Notes under the pieces: model-generated
Told to the model about the DNA's origin: nothing
The model's input: the letters and a program-made list of their open reading frames with translations, nothing else
Database searches by the model: none
NCBI GenBank assembly: GCA_022560025.1
Contig: JAFISE010000095.1
Location: forward strand, 62,001-126,000
From: Stagonosporopsis chrysanthemi
Lineage: Eukaryota > Ascomycota > Dothideomycetes > Pleosporales > Didymellaceae
DNA length: 64,000 nt
Reading direction: 5' to 3'
Made by a program: the position numbers and the translations under genes
Shown here: positions 58,374 through 64,000 of the stretch, one piece after another
How positions within the stretch are numbered: position 1 is the stretch's first letter
Layout of the letters: every line of letters starts with the position of its first letter

Positions 58374-59387
58374 TCATACATCGTAGCCAGTAAAGGGCAC
58401 GAACCACGCTTGAGGGCGGATTGCGTCAACGTTGTGTCGGTCAATAAGTGCTGTGATGTTAGTATGTCCTTTTTCTTGAGCATAATCGCGTGCCGTTTTG
58501 CCTTCGCAGTCGACCTGGCAAACATTGTATGTCTGGAACTTAAGGAGGAAATTACATATGCGTAACGAGCCCAGAGCTGCTGCATAGTGAAGCGGTGAGC
58601 TGCCGTAAACGGTGACATCATCTGGAGATGCGCTGCGATCCAACATCATTTCCACCCCAAACGTCCAGTTGTTCTGACAGGCGATGTGCAGTGGAGATTG
58701 CATCAGCAGATTCTGCCGGTTCAAAGCAACAAAGCCCGGGAATCCTAGTATCTCGCGCAGTGTCATGTATTCGGTCAAGCCGAAACCGGAGGACAGGTCC
58801 AGTAGGTGATGCACTTTACCAGACTCGAAACAGTCGTAGAGGAAGTTTGGTGTGCCTACAGTAGCTGTTGTTTGATATCGGCAAAAGCTGGGTCGCCAAC
58901 CTTTTGTTGAGTGAAGTGACGGGTACGACCGAAGGGCAGCGTCAACTTGCAGTGTGAACTCGTCTGCAAATTGATTGCATCTCTTCCCCTCTTCCTGCAC
59001 CCGAGCTACCCCGCTCGGTTGCTCGCAACAAAATGTGTGTCGGAGAAGTCGGCCCCGACTGATCTTTAGTTTCTCATGGCTCTCTTGCTCATGAAGGCCA
59101 ACGACAAGATCCTCACTTGTTTCGCATATGATGCAAGATCCAACTCTCGCCCACATCTGAATCGCATGTGGTACCGGTTCATTGTTTACCAGCATTGCCT
59201 TGACCGCGTAAGGCAAGCATGATGAAGGCAATTCCCCAGCAGCATCTTGTGACGTTTTGTGCAACAGGGTCACAAATGTCCTCAGAATCTTGACTTTTGG
59301 TCCATGCTCCGTCACCAGTCTCACATCAAAGAAGGGGCGTGTAGCATCCTCTTGGATTCTGTCCAACCGATGTAATGCGGCACGCAA
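58374..59387 (-). CDS. Ankyrin-repeat protein, 5' end unresolved
   Basis: The open frame encodes at least 337 aa. The C-terminal third holds ankyrin repeats: QSPLHIACQNNWTFGVEMML, GSSPLHYAAALGSLRICNFL and GKTARDYAQEKGHTNITALI. The N-terminal part (VKILRTFVTLLHKTSQD, KISRGRLLRHTFCCEQ) resembles fungal proteins with a poorly defined region before C-terminal ankyrins, but I cannot name the family. The frame begins at a TTG and stays open upstream through KILLFYYEEL, so at least one 5' exon is missing. A candidate first exon is 59922-59737 (-), with a possible donor at its end, but I could not join it convincingly. Role unknown; ankyrins usually mediate protein binding. Confidence 0.65.
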   Translation of the reverse strand: MRAALHRLDRIQEDATRPFFDVRLVTEHGPKVKILRTFVTLLHKTSQDAAGELPSSCLPYAVKAMLVNNEPVPHAIQMWARVGSCIICETSEDLVVGLHEQESHEKLKISRGRLLRHTFCCEQPSGVARVQEEGKRCNQFADEFTLQVDAALRSYPSLHSTKGWRPSFCRYQTTATVGTPNFLYDCFESGKVHHLLDLSSGFGLTEYMTLREILGFPGFVALNRQNLLMQSPLHIACQNNWTFGVEMMLDRSASPDDVTVYGSSPLHYAAALGSLRICNFLLKFQTYNVCQVDCEGKTARDYAQEKGHTNITALIDRHNVDAIRPQAWFVPFTGYDV

Positions 59388-60470
59388 CTCCTCATAATAG
59401 AACAGAAGAATCTTCCTGGAATGGCTTAGCGTCTGACCACATCGCAGCTTTGTTTGGCAGGAAAGCTCGTAAGCGCGCCGTCATGGCTTTCGGGGCCATC
59501 ATGAAACACGTCATGTTCTCACGAATTCCGTGCTGGCCCATGGACTTTCAGAGGCCGAGATGGTTTCGAGCAATCGCAGGCGTCCCGCCCAACATACGAG
59601 CGGCCCCGTCAAGTGTCTGCCCGAAGTAAAGACGCATCTCGTGCTGTCAATACTTCGCAGGTGGGGATGATCACCAAGCTCAAGCTGGTATTCAGGAAAA
59701 GAAGGACATGTAGTGATTGATTTGGAATGATGACACTTACCAATTCTTGAAGGCGACATTATCTTCCACATCTGGAACGTTGCGGGTGGTGGAGTTTCTC
59801 GAGGAAGTTTTGCTCTTACGCAACAGTCTTATCCCCTCCGAACAAGAGAAGCATTTTTCGATGCAGCGATCGCTTGTGCCATATTTGCGTTGAAGGGGTT
59901 GAGAGGAAGCCTGCAACGTCAATCACGATAGCTTTTGTCATTGATGTAGCGTAGACTCCGAGTCCAGATGAGATGGATTAAGGCAGGTGCGACGATTTGC
60001 GATATTTAGTCGCCGCTGCGCCTGCTATTCGTACCAATCCGGCCAGTCTCCTTCTCACCGATCTCTGCCAACAAAGCTGTGCCCACGTAAGCTAATGCAT
60101 GCAGGTGGTCAGCACGCAAGATGACTGGCTCATGTCCAGCAAGCCAAGTAAAGTGAACGCAACAAAGCAAGAGTGGATGCGTAAAGCACAGCCTGCTTAA
60201 AGTAATGTAGCGCATCTCGCTCCGAAACTCGGGATGTCAACCTCTGAGATGTTATCAGCCGCAGACCCAGACTGCCTGATCGCACTCCATCGCACTCCAT
60301 CGCACCGCGGGATGCGACGACAAGCTAAGTGATGCTGAAGGATCGAGTGTGCGAACCTTTAAAGACCAGCATAGCACTACTTGTAAAGGTAGCACTTTTA
60401 AAACGGTGCTGCTCTTCTGAGTCGACTTACCAAAGTGATATCCTCCCGATGCCTACTGTGCTGACCTAGG
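59388..60470. other. Region upstream of the ankyrin gene
   Basis: Probably contains 5' exon(s) of the ankyrin gene on the minus strand (59.4-59.9 kb) and then promoter sequence for it and for the small membrane protein. A 10 bp unit CGCACTCCAT occurs twice in tandem at 60281-60300. Confidence 0.45.
60281..60305 (+). repeat. 10 bp tandem repeat, 2.5 copies
   Basis: CGCACTCCAT twice, followed by CGCAC, in a non-coding stretch. Confidence 0.85.
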
Positions 60471-60800
60471 ATGTCTGTTACTATTATGGTTACCTCCACA
60501 CTTACCTACACCACGCCCAACTTTGTACCAATGACGACTATCCAGGCCCCGAAGCCCAGTCTTACCAAGCTCGACGTCTCTAACTCTTCGCACGAAACGA
60601 TCATCTTCAGTACGCTGGGACTTGTGGTGGCAATCGCGGCCTTAGTCGTAGCCGTACTACAACTTCGACGTATGCAGCGGCGACGTAGAGCCAGAGTGGC
60701 GTTCGTGTATGAGCTTGCCTGGTACGTATCGCTGGATGCTGTTGAATCATGAGCAGAACTGACTAGTGAAGAAGATGTGGAACAAACGCCTGATGACTGA
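60471..60800 (+). CDS. Small single-pass membrane protein, 94 aa
   Basis: Proposed exons 60471-60721 and 60767-60800 (45 bp intron, phase 2). The N-terminal half is Thr/Pro-rich without a signal peptide. One hydrophobic helix (IIFSTLGLVVAIAALVVAVL) is followed by a strongly basic stretch QLRRMQRRRRARV, placing the C-terminus in the cytosol. Splicing gives the end VYELACEEDVEQTPDD. Without splicing, the frame also stops nearby, ending VYELAWYVSLDAVES (93 aa). I prefer the spliced form for its good donor (GTACGT), CTGAC branch site and TAG acceptor. Small proteins with one helix and a basic flank are common in filamentous fungi; no function is known to me. Confidence 0.6.
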
Positions 60801-61089
60801 ACTCAAGGGGACATAATTTGTGAATAGCATTCGCATCCTGCGCGTGCTGATTGTGAGGCAGGTGTGTGATGGTGTGAAGTGTTGTGGAAAAACACTGCCG
60901 TGTCTATGCTGTCTGCTGGCCCTTGCACTAGAGTTATCTTGCTCCTTCCTCACTCGACGTCCGCTGCTGCGATTTGGAATGAGCATACACTTGTTGCATG
61001 AAAACGGCGCATAGGCGGATTGGAATAAAAGATATTCGAGGATCCACATGCCGTTAGTATCTTGTATTGTTTCTGTGCCGAATATGTTT

Positions 61090-62642
61090 CTACAGAGTGA
61101 TGTCCTCCGACCGATAGTGGTCTGCCACGATACGATACAGATACGATGGAGCATGGCCGCCACTGCTTTCGTTAGCACAAAATCAAGGGTTCATCGGCAT
61201 GAGCAAACTTACAGGTTAGTGATGTAGAGATCGACAAGATCCGCTGGCACATAGTCGTAAAGCGGATTCTCAACATCAACCTTGTCGACAAAGTCACCAT
61301 CTTCGTATGGCACAACGCCACCCGCATCGCCGTGCTCGATCAGCTCGTCGATGTCGAAGGGGTATACTGGACTGAGCTTGTAGACACCACTCAAAACTAC
61401 GACAGGTGTCTGGTGCTCCTTCGCCGCTTTTGCAATCATGTGTGCTCCAGCTGCTGCGACAAGGCTGCCGTTTGCCAGAACTGTGTGGGTGGCCAGAATG
61501 ACCTTGTTGACGCGCGACATGATGGCGAACACGTGCGAGTCAGGGATGACGTAGACCTGGATGCCAGCCTCGGTGAGTGGCTTCCACTTGTCGTCTTCGT
61601 CGTCTTCGTCTGTGTGTGACTCGCGCTTCTTGCCAGTAAGCAGAACGCCATGTGTTGCTGTGTTATCGTGCGGGTATGTCTCAGCATGCACCACTGTAAA
61701 CTTTCGCTTCCTTGCAGCGTACATCAGGAACTTTTGTACTGTTGTCGAGGCTGTGTGTGTGAGGATGATCTCATTTGCGTGGATGTGCTCCAGCGCGACT
61801 TCGGCGATCTGCTTGTCTGATGTCTCCAGCTCGTCTTGTAGCTCTCTTATGCCCTCCATGACTTCGCCCTTCAAGTCGAGGCTAGTCTGCCCTCTGCTAA
61901 GCTCTCCCAGACGCTCTAGATTCTGCTGTGTGAATGTGGTCTTGCCGTTTGGCGAGTGAGCTCCGGAAGGGGTGCTTGTGGCTGATGGAGTGTCGATTGG
62001 CTGCGAGAAGAGACCGAACAGAGAGTTCACAAGCGGTCCAGTGGTTGGCGCATACGAAGTGTGCGAGGTTAGCAGTGGCGGTCGCCTTGAGAGCTCGCCC
62101 GAGTCGGACATGTTTCCGTCGTATACACCTACGTGCATAGGCTCAGCTGCAGCATGCTTCAGAGGGCTGAAGGTCGACATGCTTGAGGCAAGGGTCGGTC
62201 TGTGTAGCGAATCATGCTGTGGTACTGGTGTAGGTGCCTCGCTCCCTGTAGGTGTCTGTCCGTCTGCGTTCTCGTCGACGACCTCGCGCACCAGGCCCAA
62301 TACACGCCTGACAATGTTGCCGACCACGACCTCGCGCGGCTGTGCTGAAGTCAAGCGCCTACCCACCTGGCGAATGCGCTCGACGAGCTTTGCGGCATCT
62401 CGTCCCTTGAACTCGCCCACGACGCGCAGGAGGAGCGCGGTTGTCGCAATCGCGCAAGGTCTTGAGTTTCGGATTTGTCGTCGCTTTAGTAGTCTGGGGG
62501 GGGTTAGAATGGCGTGCACATACGTTCTTCGCAGGTGACTTTACGAGATGAGGTGCTCGACCGAGGGATCTACTGGAGTGGTCTTGAGCGACTTGAGGAA
62601 GGTCGACAGGCCCGGAGCCTGTATCACGGTCGACTGGGCCAT
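61090..62642 (-). CDS. gcd7: Translation initiation factor eIF2B, beta subunit (GCD7)
   Basis: Exons 62642-62545, 62493-61213 and 61162-61090 give 483 aa. The N-terminal helical domain contains FLKSLKTTPVDPSVEHLI-SLLKRRQIRNSRPCAIAT, followed by REVVVGNIVRRVLGLVREVV. A disordered Ser/Thr/Pro insertion of about 100 residues follows (TPTGSEAPTPVPQ to SGAHSPNGKTTF). The C-terminal Rossmann-like domain has HANEIILTHTASTTVQKFLM, FTVVHAETYP, VIPDSHVFAIMSRVNKVILA, NGSLVAAAGAHMIAKAAKEH and LSPVYPFDIDEL. The last exon adds GGHAPSYLYRIVADHYRSED, the conserved end; a single-exon model stops early at TNL. Role: part of the regulatory subcomplex of eIF2B, the nucleotide exchange factor for eIF2, and sensor of eIF2 phosphorylation. 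The first exon has 32 codons. Confidence 0.95.
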
Positions 62643-63261
62643 GGTGTGGAGTTGTGGTGCGCCCGTATAGCGTGAGCGATTTTTGGCAACGACAGTAAAG
62701 TATAGCTATATGGCTCGTGGGGTGGAGGGGCAGCCTCTCCTGCTTGCTATGACGGTCCCAAAAGAGGATTTGTGGTGCAAAAACCGAGTCGTCTGAGGTG
62801 CTCTACCGAAAATTCCCACTCCTGCAAGCGTCGGCGTCGGCGCGGTCAGAACACGTGCGTTGCGTGTCGTAGCAGTGTACTCGAGCTGTGAGGGTGTATG
62901 ACTATGACTGCGAGCATGTAAACTTTTGGAGCCGAAGACACGCTAACACGGCTGCGAACGTCACCTCCCTGCAGCGTCCGGACCACTGAACAGCTCCGCC
63001 CGCCATCAAACCACCTCGCCCTGCCGCCGGGCCCTCAGGGTCTTCCTCTCTTTGACGTGACTTTCCGTGCACCAGCCGTAGACTCCCTTCATCTGTGTCC
63101 GTCCTGTTTGCGGTGGAAGCTGCGGTCCCGCCAGCAACAACATAAGCACCAGCCTCCCAGCAAACAAACGTCCGCTTACCCCACACTCCCGTCTCCTCAG
63201 ACGTCCTGCACACGCATCTTTGGCCCTACTCCGGCGATCTGTGCATGGCCCGGGCCGGAGC
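62643..63261. promoter_or_regulatory. Divergent promoter between eIF2B beta and NEM1
   Basis: 619 bp between the start codons, with no supported ORF. It should hold both promoters and leaders; no obvious TATA box. Confidence 0.45.
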
Positions 63262-64000
63262 ATGAACTCTCTGAGTGCTCTTGCAAACATTGGCACACCT
63301 CCCGCAACTCCAGCCCGCTCGCGCACTGGATCTGAGAGCAACGTCCGGCAAGCACAACCTCGGCCCGGCTTGTCGCAACCCCCCGATAATGCGAGCGCGA
63401 ACATAGCATCCCTCGACGAGAAGCTGGAGGGCGCCATGGCTTCGGAAAGACCAGGGGGATCTGGCACCTCTCTCGCCAATGCGCCCGCATCCGACCGTGA
63501 CGAGAAGACGCCGCTGCTCGACCACTCAAATGGCCATTTTGAACAGACCAAGCCTCGCAAGCGTTGGTTGTTCCCCAAGCGCATTTATGACGGCTTCGTC
63601 GGCAGCGTTACCGTGTTGCTCAGCCCCATCGTGTACACGGGCCAGTACCTGGTCGCATGCTTCTACTACGAAGAGGACGGACGCTTCTCCTTGGCAGCCC
63701 CTCTGTACCATGTAACCAAACTCGTCAGAGGCCCGCGGCGGAAAAAGGCAGGTTCAAAGGCAATGCGCTCGCCTGGTTCTTCTGAAACGAGCGAGAAGGA
63801 GAGGCGCGGAAGTAGGCGGTTGAGTGTCACCCAGTCCCAGACACGGAAATTGACACGGCGATCTCCCTCGATAGCTTCGACGTCCACGGCCATCACATCC
63901 GACTCCGAGATCGAAAGCGAACGACCGCGCACGCGTGACGAAGACGTGGATTTTCCATCACGCCACACCCGCTCCAAGTCGAACGCCTCGTCAGCTGGCG
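63262..64000 (+). CDS. nem1: NEM1-type phosphatase, N-terminal part (runs off the window)
   Basis: Open from ATG 63262 to the window end (246 codons so far). The start MNSLSALANIGTPPATPARS and the motif DEKTPLLDHSNGH precede a basic stretch TKPRKRWLFPKRIYDG. A hydrophobic helix (GFVGSVTVLLSPIVYTGQYL) follows, then VACFYYEEDGRFSLAAPLYH. These match the N-terminal region of fungal NEM1. The rest shown is basic and Ser-rich. The catalytic HAD/CTD phosphatase domain (DxDxT) should lie downstream, outside the window. Family role: with SPO7 forms the ER/nuclear-envelope phosphatase that activates the lipin PAH1, controlling triacylglycerol synthesis and nuclear membrane growth. Confidence 0.83.
   Translation, partial: MNSLSALANIGTPPATPARSRTGSESNVRQAQPRPGLSQPPDNASANIASLDEKLEGAMASERPGGSGTSLANAPASDRDEKTPLLDHSNGHFEQTKPRKRWLFPKRIYDGFVGSVTVLLSPIVYTGQYLVACFYYEEDGRFSLAAPLYHVTKLVRGPRRKKAGSKAMRSPGSSETSEKERRGSRRLSVTQSQTRKLTRRSPSIASTSTAITSDSEIESERPRTRDEDVDFPSRHTRSKSNASSAG

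Overview
This window looks like nuclear DNA from a filamentous ascomycete (Pezizomycotina). Genes are split by many 45-200 bp introns with fungal-type donor (GTAAGT/GTAYGT) and branch-point (CTRAC/CTAAY) signals. Several families typical of such fungi are present: SAT4/PTH11-like rhodopsin-domain proteins, a DUF3405 membrane protein, an NADPH ferric reductase, GH6 and GH5 glycosidases, a secreted double-psi beta-barrel protein and a GAL80-like oxidoreductase. Dothideomycetes is my best guess from the family mix, but that is inference. I found no bacterial operon, CRISPR array, tRNA, rRNA or intact transposon.

Layout. 0-5 kb holds housekeeping genes: PAB2-type poly(A)-binding protein (-), the SUMO E2 UBC9 (-), PEX19 (+), and a short unrecognised protein (-). 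7-10.9 kb holds two SAT4/PTH11-like seven-helix membrane proteins in tandem (-). 13-18 kb holds an acyl-CoA dehydrogenase ending in AKI (+), a mitochondrial PPR protein (-) and the mitoribosomal protein mS23 (+), the last two diverging from a GC-rich repetitive promoter. 18.8-31.4 kb holds a GH6 cellulase-family enzyme, a PHO84-like phosphate transporter, a GAL80-like oxidoreductase, a DUF3405 protein (-) and a GST-like protein. 31.6-33.8 kb is a ferric reductase (-). 33.8-42.7 kb is gene-poor, with one disordered orphan protein (-). 42.7-47.4 kb holds a ten-exon polynucleotide kinase 3'-phosphatase (-), Mediator subunit MED18 (-) and KGD4 (+). Two further gene-poor blocks flank the DPBB protein (51.5-52.5 kb, -). 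55.8-64 kb holds a GH5 exo-1,3-beta-glucanase (+), an ankyrin-repeat protein (-), a tiny membrane protein (+), eIF2B beta (-) and the start of NEM1 (+), which runs off the edge.

How the genes relate: most are unlinked housekeeping functions in the usual fungal mosaic of divergent and convergent pairs. Mitochondrial functions recur (PPR protein, mS23, KGD4), as do peroxisome-related ones (PEX19, and an acyl-CoA dehydrogenase with a plausible PTS1). I do not see a biosynthetic cluster or a convincing new multi-gene system. The most useful points are gene-structure ones: two GC-AG introns, one of which rescues a GH5 gene that otherwise reads as broken; an intron that cuts the catalytic motif of the PNK phosphatase; and very short terminal exons carrying functional tails. 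Exon boundaries were worked out by hand from splice signals, reading-frame continuity and family conservation.
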